Positions 9,359 through 21,181 of a DNA stretch of 64,000 nucleotides are shown piece by piece; within the stretch, counting starts at the first letter, position 1; each line of letters starts with the position of its first letter. The DNA is from Pyropia yezoensis. Lineage: Eukaryota > Rhodophyta > Bangiophyceae > Bangiales > Bangiaceae. Under the pieces are notes generated by a model. The model was given only the letters and a program-made list of their open reading frames with translations. It was not told the DNA's origin and did no database searches. The stretch spans positions 5,596,083 to 5,660,082 of the forward strand of contig CM020619.1 in assembly GCA_009829735.1 (NCBI GenBank). Direction: 5' to 3'. Position numbers and translations under genes: made by a program.

Positions 9359-12300
9359 TTAGGACGTGCGTCGAAGGAAGGCGTCGAGAACCTCAGGTGC
9401 GTTGTCGAGGTCTTGCGTGGTTAGCCAGGTGTTCTCACTGACATCGCAGCCTTTCCACTTGACCAGGTACTGCAGTCGTCCACGGCGTTTTCGTGACCGA
9501 ATAATGGAGTCCACTTCGTACTCAACCGATCCGTCCGGAAATGCTACCGGAGCTGGAGCGGGAGGAAGTCGACCATACGGATCAGCGTTGTACGGCTTGA
9601 GTAGACTGGCGTGAAAGGCGTTGTGCACCTTTCGATCAAGGACTGCTTGAGGCAGATCCAGACGGAACGTAACATCATTGATGTTTTTAGTGACTCGGTA
9701 TGGTCCCGAAAACTTGGGCATCAACTTGCGAGCGCCCTGGAAGGCGTCCGGCATAAGGTTCTTGGTGCTCAGGAGCACGAGGTCGTCGACAGCGATCGTA
9801 CATGGTCGGCGTCGACGGTTAGCGTACGCCGAGCGCGTCTCATTGGCCTTCTTGATAGCGGTAATGGCAGTCTCCTGAGCTTTTTGCAGACTGCTTAGCC
9901 AATCTGAGACTGCTGGTAGTTTCGATTCCTTGCTCTCGAGGATGTCGACAGGTACTGTCCTTCGTTCAAAGCCGTAGTTCAGGAAGAATGGGGAGTACGT
10001 CGTGACCGCATTGGGTGACCGGTTGTAAGCTACTTCGGCAGCAACAAGGAAGAGGTCCCAATCACCCTGATGATGGTTCACGAAGTTTCGCAGGATTTCT
10101 TCAATCTTCTTGTTCATGATTTCGGTTTGTCCGTCCGTCTGGGGATGATAGGCTGAAGATGCCTTGATCTTGACCTTGAGAATTTCGGTGAGCGACTGCC
10201 AGAAGTTGGAGAAGAAGATACGGTCTCGGTCGCAGACGACGTCGGATGGTAGACCGTGATGACGGTAGACGTGATCATGGTAGAGTTGCGCTACGACTGG
10301 TGCAGTACAGTCGGGCTTCATTGGTGCTAGTCGAATCATCTTCGACAGTCTGTCCACAATGACGTAAATGCCATTGTGGCCCCTTTGGGTCAGTGGAAGA
10401 GGGGTGATAAAGTCCATGGAGACACTTGCCCATCGTTGGTTCGGTGGATCTAGTGGTTTGAGGTGACCCAGAGGTGAATGGGTGCCAGCTTTGTTCCGCT
10501 GGCACAAATCACATGATCGTACGTATCTTTGGATGTCCTTCCGCATTGTCTTCCAGTAGTATTTGGAAGCAATAGCGTTGGTGGTTTTCTTAACTCCCAT
10601 ATGTCTTTGGCTTGGGATGTCGTGGTAGTCATGGAGTAGTCTTTGGCGTAGAGTACCAACGGGGATGCACGTACGGTCACCTCGTTTCAACAACCTCATG
10701 TGAAGCCGGTAGGGAGATACCGGGTCTTTGACTAGGTCGGCAAACTCGGGATCCGCGTTGTACTCTTGGTCTAGGGTGGCAAGGTCTTGATCACTTTGGC
10801 TTATGGTCACGAGGTTGTTGATTTCAGTTTTCTTGGGTAGGCTTTCGATGGTCTTGGTTAGCACGCGACTAAGGAGATCTTGATTGGGAGCGTGCTTATC
10901 GGGGGCGTCTTGTGGTTGCCTTGAAAGAGCATCAGCTACGGGGTTGGAAGTGCCCTTGATGGGGATGATCTTGAAATCGAATTGCTCCAACAGCTCTAGC
11001 CACTTGACTTGGCGGTCGTTGAGCTTCTCTTGGGTTTTCAAGTACCTTAGGGACTCATGGTCGGTGTGCACCTCGAACGACCTTCCATGGAGGTAGCAGC
11101 GCCAGTGTCGAATGGCTTGTACAACTGCGAGCAGTTCGCGCTCACGGATACTGTAGCGCTGTTCGTGGATGTTCAGCGTCAATGAGAAGTAGGCCATTGG
11201 GCGTCGTCCTTTTCCGTCATCTTGTTCAAGGACAGCGCCAACAGCATACCCACTGGCATCTGTGGAGACGAAGATTGGGTACCTCTTGTCGAATGGCCTC
11301 AGTACTGGTGCACTTGTCGTCAGGGTTTGTAGTTGCTCAAAAGCCTTCTGGGCGTCAGAGTTCCATTCGAAGTCGACGTTTCCAGTAAGCCTTGTGAGGG
11401 GTGCAGCCACGGATGCCATTCCCTTAATAAATCGACGATAGAAGTTGACCATGCCGGGGAAAGATTGCACATCTTTTTTTGCTCTGTGGCGTTGCCCATG
11501 ATCGAATGGCTTGGACCTTGTAGTCCTCCATAGAGAAGCCTTCGTTGGAAATGACATGGCCGAGGTAGTCCACAGTTGTTCGCGCAAATTGGCATTTGCT
11601 GAGTTTGGCGTAGAGCTTATGCTCTCGCAGCTTGTCCAGGGCTTGCCTTAGGTGCTTTAGATGATCTTCGTAAGCTTCACTGTAGACCAGGATGTCGTCG
11701 AGGTAGACGCAGATAAACTCGTAGAGATAGGGTCGGAAGATGTCATTCATTAGGTTCATGAAGACCGCGGGGGCATTTGTTAGCCCAAAGGGTAGCACGG
11801 TAAATTCGTAGAACCCGTATTTTGTTCGGAACGCCGTCAGTGGGATAGTATCAGGGTCAAGCCGGATCTGGTGGTAACCTGATCGGAGGTCGATCTTCGT
11901 GAAGTACTTGGCCTTTCGCAGTTGGTCGAAGATGTCGTCAATTCTTGGTAAGGGATATGCGTTCTTGATAGCGGCTTTGTTCAACGCTCGATAATCTATG
12001 CACATTCGCCAGCCACCGTCCTTCTTTGCGGCAAAGAGTACAGAAGAGCCCCACGGTGAGGCACTTGGTTGGATGAACCCCTTTCGTATGAGGGTTGCAA
12101 GTTGTGTCTTGAGTTCATCGAGTTCCCAATCAGATAGGCGATAAATGCCACTGCGACGTGGTTGAGCGTCCTCCGTAAGCTTGACGCTAAACTTGTGACT
12201 ACGTTCAGGAGGAAGTCCATCGGGAAGCTCTTCCGGGAAGACGTCGGCGTACTCGATGAGAATCTCTTGGACGTCATTCTTGTCTTCAGCTTCTCCCATT

Positions 12301-12851
12301 TTGATCGCATTGATGTCAAAGGTGCTGGAAGGATCTTCGGATTGCAGGTAAATGGCGAAGACAGGAACTTTTTGAATAAGGTCCTTGGCGAGGCGTTGCC
12401 TACTAATCAGGCCATGGGGTTTCTTGAGGGAGGCAGTGATGGAGATGTTCTTTTGGTTAAACTTGAAGGAGATCTTGTTCTTCTTGTTGTTGATTTTGGC
12501 GTCCTTGTCGTCACGCCATTTCTTTCCGAGGATGATGTCGTACGCACTTAGGTCGCATACAGCAAACCGAAGACGGTCTTGGTATGGGCCGATGTGAATC
12601 TCTAAGGGTTCAATGGTCTCTGCGAGGACGTGGGAGCGACCATCGGGCATGTTAGCCGCGAAGTCCGTTTCTTTCGTGGTCACATTCAGGGTATTCACGA
12701 GGCGCCTTGATACGACGTTAATGGGAGATCCGTCGTCAAACAGCACCTTAACAAGATGTCCATTGACAGAGGCAGTAGGAAGCAGAAGCCCGAGACGCGG
12801 GCCTTCAAATGGTGACGACATGTTTTCAGGAACCGAAGAAGCGTCTGGCAC
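9359..12851 (-). pseudogene. Copy A pol region: protease, RT, RNase H, integrase, chromodomain
   Basis: Reading on the minus strand: protease with [13 protein letters not shown], reverse transcriptase with [13 protein letters not shown]-type YLDD (seen as [11 protein letters not shown]), RNase H with STDASGYAVGAVL, integrase with the HHCC zinc site and DDE core (VSMDFITPLP; AYHPQTDGQTE), and at the end a chromodomain (VDSIIRSRKRRGRLQYLVKW, ENTWL). This order places it in the chromovirus branch of Ty3/gypsy. Chromodomains of this kind are known to steer integration to particular chromatin. Treated as a fossil; it looks close to whole. Confidence 0.9.
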
Positions 12852-12874
12852 CGGTTTTGATGACGGTTGCTGCT

Positions 12875-13744
12875 TCAGTTCCGCTGGCCTTTTGGGCAGT
12901 CCTTGGCCATATGTCCTTTCTCACGGCAGCGGAGGCAGAGGCCTTCACGCATGCAGCGCTGACGCTCTTCAGGCGTGAGTTTCTCGACTTTGATGCTGGA
13001 GATTTCCATGGGAATGACACCCGTCGTGGATGGCCTCGCAGATGTGCCGCCGAGGTGCGTCGAGGCACCAGCCTTGGCAGCCTCCACGCGCAGAGCGTCA
13101 GTCATGACAGATTCAAGATCCGAGTAGGTCTTGAGACAAAGAGCCTGCCAGATGTCCCGCTTCAAGCCTCGGGTGTAGCGGTCAATCTTCTCGGCTTCCG
13201 TGATGTCAGGGATGTCCAAGAGGACGCTCAGAAACGTCCTGTTGAACGTTCCGACGTCTTTGATTTGGCGCCACGAGTGCAGCTTGTCTCGTGCCGCTTG
13301 TGTCTTGTTCAGTGGACTGAAGCGGCGAATTAGAGCAGAACGGAAGGATTCCCAGTTCGGGACAGCTGTAGTCTGACTGTAGACCTTCCACCAGTCGAAC
13401 GCTTAGCCGTCGAGGAAGGTGCAAGCAATACTGCACGCATCGTCGGGGTCACTCAGTCGCACATAGAAATCCATATGCGAGCACCACGCTTCAACCGTCC
13501 CAGGTTTACCGGAGAAAGCCACGGGTTTGTTCGGCCTCGCGGATTTCATGCCACTAGTAGTGGCCCTGGCCTTGGCTTCGGACAGTTGCTGCTTAGCGTC
13601 GGCTAGTTCCATCTTATGAGCCTCGAGTTGTTCGCTCATTTGCGCGACAAACGCTGTAAGCTGGGTCCAGGCTTCCATGGTCGGTGCGTTCGAGCCCGAG
13701 CCCGGATTGGCCGGGTTGACACCCCCTGGGATTGGTGCATCCAT
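12875..13744 (-). pseudogene. Copy A gag region
   Basis: Begins MDAPIPGGVNPANPGSGS, followed by a coiled-coil-like Gln/Glu/Lys stretch (LEAHKMELADAKQQLSEAKA), the retrotransposon gag core (KPVAFSGKPGTVEAWCSHMD) and a CCHC zinc knuckle [14 protein letters not shown] near the end. Gag forms the particle that packages element RNA. It is separate from pol. A few breaks are present. Confidence 0.85.
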
Positions 13745-14091
13745 GGTGTCTTGGGTTCAAGTCCGAGGCAAACAAACTTACAACCCAGATTTCACAAGAC
13801 TTGCTTGGGGAGGACCCCAAGGAAGATCTCGGAGATGTGGGATAGGAGTTTGTCTGCAGCAGTAGTGGTGTACACGATTTGGATAAGTGCTGCGCTAGTT
13901 GCTGCAACGTTCCAAATGATGTACAGCACTACTTCGAGAAGCACAAGAAATTCGGTTGAAATCACACAAACGGATTATTCAGAAGCGTCCGTGCACAGGC
14001 CCGAGTCGGGTCGTGTCGGATTTCCAAGCGGGGGGATCAATGGGGGAAAAATCGGGCTCCTAGGCCAGATCCAGGGGCGTGTCAACAGGTG

Positions 14092-14943
14092 TCAATCGGT
14101 GCGGCGCGCCAGCGTGCGGTGATGATCCTTTCCACCTGTGTGCCGCTCGAAATGTTCCACCGACTCAAATTCGCGACCGCAGGGTTCGCAACGGGGAAGG
14201 GTGTCCGGGCGGTTAATTACGTATCGTTGGCGACGGGATCCGCGGTGATCACGCAGCACAGTGAGGCTGTTGCACCGCACACCGCACGGATTGCAAAGGA
14301 ATTTCCGTTGCGCCCCACGGTGGCTCTTGGCAATTCGGCGTTGCTCACGCTGCTCAACCGCGCGCGCGGTGGTTGGCTTGATGTGACCAATCACCGGTGG
14401 CGGCGGGGCGGTGTAACGGCGCGCCGATTCTTGGGGGGGCAGTAACAGGCGACGGTTCACGCGGGCTGCCGTGTCCTTGGTGGCAGGGCCCTTGCCCTTG
14501 CCCGAGAGGGGGGGCTTGGGTGCGGCCCGGCCCGCCGAGGCGAGGCGGACTGGGACCGCCGGGGTAGGAATCGAGTGGGCGCCCGCCGGGGGGTTGTGTG
14601 CCCTCGGGCGGGCGTGTGCCTGCGGGGAGCCGCGTGCCGACGGGGGCCGCGTGCCGACGGGGGGCCGCGTGCCGACGGACCGTGGGCCGTGAAGGCGCCA
14701 CGGGTCGTCGGGGGTGCGCGGACCGTCGGGGGTGCGCGGATCGTGGGGGGTGCGCGGATCGTCGAGGGTGTGCGTACCGGGGGGGTGCCACGGGACGTGG
14801 ACCCGGTATCGCGCGCCGAGGCCGCTGAGGATGTCGGGCCGGCCGCCAGTGCTGAGGAAGAGTATTCCGAATCTGATGTGGATCTCACTGGGATTCAACA
14901 ATCGGTTGACCAAAAGAAAAATTCCGTGAAAAACAAACCACAA
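14092..14943 (-). CDS. Copy A accessory zinc-finger protein, 5' of gag
   Basis: A 283-residue frame between the 5' LTR and gag, an uncommon place for an extra gene. The N-terminal two thirds is a Pro/Arg/Thr repeat (units like DDPRTPHDPRTPDGPRTP). The C-terminus has two finger-like motifs: CNPCGVRCNSLTVLRDH and CEPCGREFESVEHFERHTGG followed by KDHH. The second fits the C-x2-C-x12-H-x5-H pattern of U1/matrin/JAZ-type fingers, which often bind structured or double-stranded RNA. Copy B has the same gene with a slightly different repeat count. Role unknown; RNA packaging or nuclear transport are guesses. Confidence 0.65.
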   Translation of the reverse strand: MWFVFHGIFLLVNRLLNPSEIHIRFGILFLSTGGRPDILSGLGARYRVHVPWHPPGTHTLDDPRTPHDPRTPDGPRTPDDPWRLHGPRSVGTRPPVGTRPPSARGSPQAHARPRAHNPPAGAHSIPTPAVPVRLASAGRAAPKPPLSGKGKGPATKDTAARVNRRLLLPPQESARRYTAPPPPVIGHIKPTTARAVEQREQRRIAKSHRGAQRKFLCNPCGVRCNSLTVLRDHRGSRRQRYVINRPDTLPRCEPCGREFESVEHFERHTGGKDHHRTLARRTD

Positions 14944-15110
14944 GGGTTATGTCAGGAAATTGTTCGTTCGGTGTGATTCGTGGAACCCGCTACGTTCGTA
15001 TTACAATGCCCGTGGCAAGCCGAACGTAGGGGGCAACACGACTGCACAATCGCAGGGAGAGCCAAATCAAAAACGGAATCGCAAGTCACCGCCAGGTAGA
15101 AAGCCAAACT

Positions 15111-15124
15111 ATCTGAAGCTACCA
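15111..15124 (-). other. Primer-binding site of copy A (and 20314-20327 for copy B)
   Basis: Two bases inside the LTR end, the plus strand reads ATCTGAAGCTACCA, which would be a tRNA 3' end including CCA; the element RNA carries its complement TGGTAGC. I cannot name the tRNA. It differs from the site used by elements C, D and F. Confidence 0.6.
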
Positions 15125-15126
15125 CA

Positions 15127-15346
15127 TGTGAGGAACCACCCACACTTGGGCAGCCCTCAACGTACTCGTGATGGTGTCAGCGACCCGTGCCAGCCAATAG
15201 GGCGACAGGGTGCGGGGAAGAGGATGGAGGTGGTGACGGTGGTGGGTCTGGGGAAAAGGACGGCGCGACGTCGGTGGTGATCGAGAGGGTTCAAAGGGTG
15301 AAGGTCGTCTTTGGTCTGTGTCTGTGGTTGCCCTTCCGGTCTCCCC
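15127..15346 (-). repeat. Middle LTR, left 220 bp (rest in gap)
   Basis: Identical by eye to the start of the LTR at 20330 (sharing its variants AATAGGGCG and GGGGAAAAGG, unlike the LTR at 8502). It runs directly into the run of Ns. Confidence 0.9.
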
Positions 15347-15846
15347 NNNNNNNNNNNNNNNNNNNNNNNNNNNNNNNNNNNNNNNNNNNNNNNNNNNNNN
15401 NNNNNNNNNNNNNNNNNNNNNNNNNNNNNNNNNNNNNNNNNNNNNNNNNNNNNNNNNNNNNNNNNNNNNNNNNNNNNNNNNNNNNNNNNNNNNNNNNNNN
15501 NNNNNNNNNNNNNNNNNNNNNNNNNNNNNNNNNNNNNNNNNNNNNNNNNNNNNNNNNNNNNNNNNNNNNNNNNNNNNNNNNNNNNNNNNNNNNNNNNNNN
15601 NNNNNNNNNNNNNNNNNNNNNNNNNNNNNNNNNNNNNNNNNNNNNNNNNNNNNNNNNNNNNNNNNNNNNNNNNNNNNNNNNNNNNNNNNNNNNNNNNNNN
15701 NNNNNNNNNNNNNNNNNNNNNNNNNNNNNNNNNNNNNNNNNNNNNNNNNNNNNNNNNNNNNNNNNNNNNNNNNNNNNNNNNNNNNNNNNNNNNNNNNNNN
15801 NNNNNNNNNNNNNNNNNNNNNNNNNNNNNNNNNNNNNNNNNNNNNN
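15347..15846. other. Assembly gap (exactly 500 N)
   Basis: A round 500 suggests a placeholder length. By alignment to copy A, about 627 bp of LTR and about 1294 bp of pol and spacer would be missing if the array is complete, roughly 1.9 kb in all. Apparent reading frames crossing the gap are meaningless. Confidence 0.95.
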
Positions 15847-18053
15847 TTGGCGTAGAGTACCAACGGGGATGCACGTACGGTCACCTCGTTTCAACAACCT
15901 CATGTGAAGCCGGTAGGGAGATACCGGGTCTTTGACTAGGTCGGCAAACTCGGGATCCGCGTTGTACTCTTGGTCTAGGGTGGCAAGGTCTTGATCACTT
16001 TGGCTTATGGTCACGAGGTTGTTGATTTCAGTTTCTTGGGTAGGCTTTCGATGGTCTTGGTTAGCACGCGACTAAGGAGATCTTGATTGGGAGCGTGCTT
16101 ATCGGGGGCGTCTTGTGGTTGCCTTGAAAGAGCATCAGCTACGGGGTTGGAAGTGCCCTTGATGGGGATGATCTTGAAATCGAATTGCTCCAACAGCTCT
16201 AGCCACTTGACTTGGCGGTCGTTGAGCTTCTCTTGGGTTTTCAAGTACCTTAGGGACTCATGGTCGGTGTGCACCTCGAACGACCTTCCATGGAGGTAGC
16301 AGCGCCAGTGTCGAATGGCTTGTACAACTGCGAGCAGTTCGCGCTCACGGATACTGTAGCGCTGTTCGTGGATGTTCAGCGTCAATGAGAAGTAGGCCAT
16401 TGGGCGTCGTCCTTTTCCGTCATCTTGTTCAAGGACAGCGCCAACAGCATACCCACTGGCATCTGTGGAGACGAAGATTGGGTACCTCTTGTCGAATGGC
16501 CTCAGTACTGGTGCACTTGTCGTCAGGGTTTGTAGTTGCTCAAAAGCCTTCTGGGCGTCAGAGTTCCATTCGAAGTCGACGTTTCCAGTAAGCCTTGTGA
16601 GGGGTGCAGCCACGGATGCCATTCCCTTAATAAATCGACGATAGAAGTTGACCATGCCGGGGAAAGATTGCACATCTTTTTTGCTCTGTGGCGTTGCCCA
16701 TGATCGAATGGCTTGGACCTTGTAGTCCTCCATAGAGAAGCCTTCGTTGGAAATGACATGGCCGAGGTAGTCCACAGTTGTTCGCGCAAATTGGCATTTG
16801 CTGAGTTTGGCGTAGAGCTTATGCTCTCGCAGCTTGTCCAGGGCTTGCCTTAGGTGCTTTAGATGATCTTCGTAAGCTTCACTGTAGACCAGGATGTCGT
16901 CGAGGTAGACGCAGATAAACTCGTAGAGATAGGGTCGGAAGATGTCATTCATTAGGTTCATGAAGACCGCGGGGGCATTTGTTAGCCCAAAGGGTAGCAC
17001 GGTAAATTCGTAGAACCCGTATTTTGTTCGGAACGCCGTCAGTGGGATAGTATCAGGGTCAAGCCGGATCTGGTGGTAACCTGATCGGAGGTCGATCTTC
17101 GTGAAGTACTTGGCCTTTCGCAGTTGGTCGAAGATGTCGTCAATTCTTGGTAAGGGATATGCGTTCTTGATAGCGGCTTTGTTCAACGCTCGATAATCTA
17201 TGCACATTCGCCAGCCACCGTCCTTCTTTGCGGCAAAGAGTACAGAAGAGCCCCACGGTGAGGCACTTGGTTGGATGAACCCCTTTCGTATGAGGGTTGC
17301 AAGTTGTGTCTTGAGTTCATCGAGTTCCCAATCAGATAGGCGATAAATGCCACTGCGACGTGGTTGAGCGTCCTCCGTAAGCTTGACGCTAAACTTGTGA
17401 CTACGTTCAGGAGGAAGTCCATCGGGAAGCTCTTCCGGGAAGACGTCGGCGTACTCGATGAGAATCTCTTGGACGTCATTCTTGTCTTCAGCTTCTCCCA
17501 TTTTGATCGCATTGATGTCAAAGGTGCTGGAAGGATCTTCGGATTGCAGGTAAATGGCGAAGACAGGAACTTTTTGAATAAGGTCCTTGGCGAGGCGTTG
17601 CCTACTAATCAGGCCATGGGGTTTCTTGAGGGAGGCAGTGATGGAGATGTTCTTTTGGTTAAACTTGAAGGAGATCTTGTTCTTCTTGTTGTTGATTTTG
17701 GCGTCCTTGTCGTCACGCCATTTCTTTCCGAGGATGATGTCGTACGCACTTAGGTCGCATACAGCAAACCGAAGACGGTCTTGGTATGGGCCGATGTGAA
17801 TCTCTAAGGGTTCAATGGTCTCTGCGAGGACGTGGGAGCGACCATCGGGCATGTTAGCCGCGAAGTCCGTTTCTTTCGTGGTCACATTCAGGGTATTCAC
17901 GAGGCGCCTTGATACGACGTTAATGGGAGATCCGTCGTCAAACAGCACCTTAACAAGATGTCCATTGACAGAGGCAGTAGGAAGCAGAAGCCCGAGACGC
18001 GGGCCTTCAAATGGTGACGACATGTTTTCAGGAACCGAAGAAGCGTCTGGCAC
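15847..18053 (-). pseudogene. Copy B pol region (integrase part in gap)
   Basis: Nearly identical to the matching part of copy A: protease, reverse transcriptase with YLDD, RNase H, and the beginning of the integrase region up to the gap edge. The visible part is essentially intact. It shows copies A and B are very recent duplicates or one element misassembled twice. Confidence 0.9.
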
Positions 18054-18076
18054 CGGTTTTGATGACGGTTGCTGCT

Positions 18077-18946
18077 TCAGTTCCGCTGGCCTTTTGGGCA
18101 GTCCTTGGCCATATGTCCTTTCTCACGGCAGCGGAGGCAGAGGCCTTCACGCATGCAGCGCTGACGCTCTTCAGGCGTGAGTTTCTCGACTTTGATGCTG
18201 GAGATTTCCATGGGAATGACACCCGTCGTGGATGGCCTCGCAGATGTGCCGCCGAGGTGCGTCGAGGCACCAGCCTTGGCAGCCTCCACGCGCAGAGCGT
18301 CAGTCATGACAGATTCAAGATCCGAGTAGGTCTTGAGACAAAGAGCCTGCCAGATGTCCCGCTTCAAGCCTCGGGTGTAGCGGTCAATCTTCTCGGCTTC
18401 CGTGATGTCAGGGATGTCCAAGAGGACGCTCAGAAACGTCCTGTTGAACGTTCCGACGTCTTTGATTTGGCGCCACGAGTGCAGCTTGTCTCGTGCCGCT
18501 TGTGTCTTGTTCAGTGGACTGAAGCGGCGAATTAGAGCAGAACGGAAGGATTCCCAGTTCGGGACAGCTGTAGTCTGACTGTAGACCTTCCACCAGTCGA
18601 ACGCTTAGCCGTCGAGGAAGGTGCAAGCAATACTGCACGCATCGTCGGGGTCACTCAGTCGCACATAGAAATCCATATGCGAGCACCACGCTTCAACCGT
18701 CCCAGGTTTACCGGAGAAAGCCACGGGTTTGTTCGGCCTCGCGGATTTCATGCCACTAGTAGTGGCCCTGGCCTTGGCTTCGGACAGTTGCTGCTTAGCG
18801 TCGGCTAGTTCCATCTTATGAGCCTCGAGTTGTTCGCTCATTTGCGCGACAAACGCTGTAAGCTGGGTCCAGGCTTCCATGGTCGGTGCGTTCGAGCCCG
18901 AGCCCGGATTGGCCGGGTTGACACCCCCTGGGATTGGTGCATCCAT
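18077..18946 (-). pseudogene. Copy B gag region
   Basis: Same content as gag of copy A, including the MDAPIPGG start and [14 protein letters not shown] zinc knuckle, and it shares the same breaks. Shared breaks mean they predate the duplication or are features of the family. Confidence 0.85.
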
Positions 18947-19292
18947 GGTGTCTTGGGTTCAAGTCCGAGGCAAACAAACTTACAACCCAGATTTCACAAG
19001 ACTTGCTTGGGGAGGACCCCAAGGAAGATCTCGGAGATGTGGGATAGGAGTTTGTCTGCAGCAGTAGTGGTGTACACGATTTGGATAAGTGCTGCGCTAG
19101 TTGCTGCAACGTTCCAAATGATGTACAGCACTACTTCGAGAAGCACAAGAAATTCGGTTGAAATCACACAAACGGATTATTCAGAAGCGTCCGTGCACAG
19201 GCCCGAGTCGGGTCGTGTCGGATTTCCAAGCGGGGGGATCAATGGGGGAAAATCGGGCTCCTAGGCCAGATCCAGGGGCGTGTCAACAGGTG

Positions 19293-20090
19293 TCAATCGG
19301 TGCGGCGCGCCAGCGTGCGGTGATGATCCTTTCCACCTGTGTGCCGCTCGAAATGTTCCACCGACTCAAATTCGCGACCGCAGGGTTCGCAACGGGGAAG
19401 GGTGTCCGGGCGGTTAATTACGTATCGTTGGCGACGGGATCCGCGGTGATCACGCAGCACAGTGAGGCTGTTGCACCGCACACCGCACGGATTGCAAAGG
19501 AATTTCCGTTGCGCCCCACGGTGGCTCTTGGCAATTCGGCGTTGCTCACGCTGCTCAACCGCGCGCGCGGTGGTTGGCTTGATGTGACCAATCACCGGTG
19601 GCGGCGGGGCGGTGTAACGGCGCGCCGATTCTTGGGGGGGCAGTAACAGGCGACGGTTCACGCGGGCTGCCGTGTCCTTGGTGGCAGGGCCCTTGCCCTT
19701 GCCCGAGAGGGGGGGCTTGGGTGCGGCCCGGCCCGCCGAGGCGAGGCGGACTGGGACCGCCGGGGTAGGAATCGAGTGGGCGCCCGCCGGGGGGTTGTGT
19801 GCCCTCGGGCGGGCGTGTGCCTGCGGGGAGCCGCGTGCCGACGGGGGGCCGCGTGCCGACGGGGGGCCGCGTGCCGACGGACCGTGGGCCGTGAAGGCGC
19901 CACGGGTCGTCGGGGGTGCGCGGACCGTCGGGGGTGCGCGGATCGTGGGGGGTGCGCGGATCGTCGAGGGTGTGCGTACCGGGGGGGTGCCACGGGACGT
20001 GGACCCGGTATCGCGCGCCGAGGCCGCTGAGGATGTCGGGCCGGCCGCCAGTGCTGAGGAAGAGTATTCCGAATCTGATGTGGATCTCAC
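19293..20090 (-). CDS. Copy B accessory zinc-finger protein
   Basis: Counterpart of the copy A gene at 14092-14943, with the same two C-terminal finger motifs. The Pro/Arg repeat section differs by one short unit (plus-strand GCCGCGTGCCGACGG units near 19840-19875), showing slippage between the copies. The likely start in this copy is MRSTSDSEYSSS or further upstream. Confidence 0.6.
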   Translation of the reverse strand: MRSTSDSEYSSSALAAGPTSSAASARDTGSTSRGTPPVRTPSTIRAPPTIRAPPTVRAPPTTRGAFTAHGPSARGPPSARGPPSARGSPQAHARPRAHNPPAGAHSIPTPAVPVRLASAGRAAPKPPLSGKGKGPATKDTAARVNRRLLLPPQESARRYTAPPPPVIGHIKPTTARAVEQREQRRIAKSHRGAQRKFLCNPCGVRCNSLTVLRDHRGSRRQRYVINRPDTLPRCEPCGREFESVEHFERHTGGKDHHRTLARRTD

Positions 20091-20329
20091 TGGGATTCAA
20101 CAATCGGTTGACCAAAAGAAAAATTCCGTGAAAAACAAACCACAAGGGTTATGTCAGGAAATTGTTCGTTCGGTGTGATTCGTGGAACCCGCTACGTTCG
20201 TATTACAATGCCCGTGGCAAGCCGAACGTAGGGGGCAACACGACTGCACAATCGCAGGGAGAGCCAAATCAAAAACGGAATCGCAAGTCACCGCCAGGTA
20301 GAAAAGCCAAACTATCTGAAGCTACCACA

Positions 20330-21176
20330 TGTGAGGAACCACCCACACTTGGGCAGCCCTCAACGTACTCGTGATGGTGTCAGCGACCCGTGCCAGCCAA
20401 TAGGGCGACAGGGTGCGGGGAAGAGGATGGAGGTGGTGACGGTGGTGGGTCTGGGGAAAAGGACGGCGCGACGTCGGTGGTGATCGAGAGGGTTCAAAGG
20501 GTGAAGGTCGTCTTTGGTCTGTGTCTGTGGTTGCCCTTCCGGTCTCCCCCGGTGGCGCCGACACTCACGCACTATATACTCGCGTCGGGGCACCCGAGGT
20601 GCCCCAAAGCATGCGTTTCCCCGTCGCTCCACCGGTAGGCACAAAACGGCCCAAAAACAAAGCATGGCTCTCAGAACAAAGCATGGGCGGGCGTGCGCAC
20701 TAAAGGAGTGCAGCCCCAGTTTGCCCCAAACGAAGGGGTCCGGCGTGCGGCGCCTAGGGCGCCGCCCCAGCCGGCTCCAGACGCCAGTCGGCCCGAAGGT
20801 CCGAGAGGCGTGTAAGCACGATTCGATCGAGTCGGCCGAATCGGCCAGCCGGCTAGCCAGTCACATCGCTGCAATGCTGCAGCGAGGACATTTTAACGGA
20901 CTCGCCAGCTGTGGCAGATGTGGCTCGTCATGGGTGCTGACGGTGGCGCCTTTCGACAGGCCATGATGGGCTGTCGATGGCTGCTGTCGTGCGGCCGGCA
21001 GACACCGTGAGACAGCGGCTGACTCATCTTGCGTCTGGAAGGTACACCGCGTCATGCCCCACAATACAAGGAGTTGATCCATGTTGCCAGGAGCTGATTC
21101 GGCAGGATCTGTAAGGAGAGGTCCCAGATATTATCCCTTAAGTATTAGGCATGGGATTAGGGGGGAAATCCTTACA
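20330..21176 (-). repeat. Outer LTR (5' LTR of copy B)
   Basis: 847 bp, TGTGAGG...CTTACA on the plus strand, about four differences from the LTR at 8502-9348. It is followed by the right target duplication. Confidence 0.9.
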
Positions 21177-21181
21177 ATGTT
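21177..21181. repeat. Target-site duplication ATGTT (right) of the A/B array
   Basis: Matches 8497-8501. The duplication bounds the full three-LTR array rather than a single element. Confidence 0.85.

Larger units (their letters stand above)
8502..21176 (-). mobile_element. Ty3/gypsy chromovirus array A/B (LTR-internal-LTR-internal-LTR)
   Basis: Two near-identical minus-strand internal regions (A, 9349-15126; B, 15847-20329) share a middle LTR. The outer LTRs are 847 bp each and I count about four differences between them (~0.5%), so the insertion is recent. Parts in order from the 5' end: LTR, primer-binding site, a zinc-finger gene, gag with a CCHC knuckle, and pol (protease, reverse transcriptase, RNase H, integrase, chromodomain). 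It looks nearly whole, with about three breaks per copy; part of B is hidden in an assembly gap. A single ATGTT duplication flanks the whole array, which lies inside the pogo-like transposase gene. Confidence 0.85.

Noticed and set aside
13747-13768. GGTTCAAGTCC, resembling a tRNA B box
   Set aside because: No A box or cloverleaf around it; it overlaps the gag start of copy A and recurs in copy B only because the elements are duplicates.
15119-16014. Reading frames crossing the N gap
   Set aside because: They exist only because Ns contain no stops.
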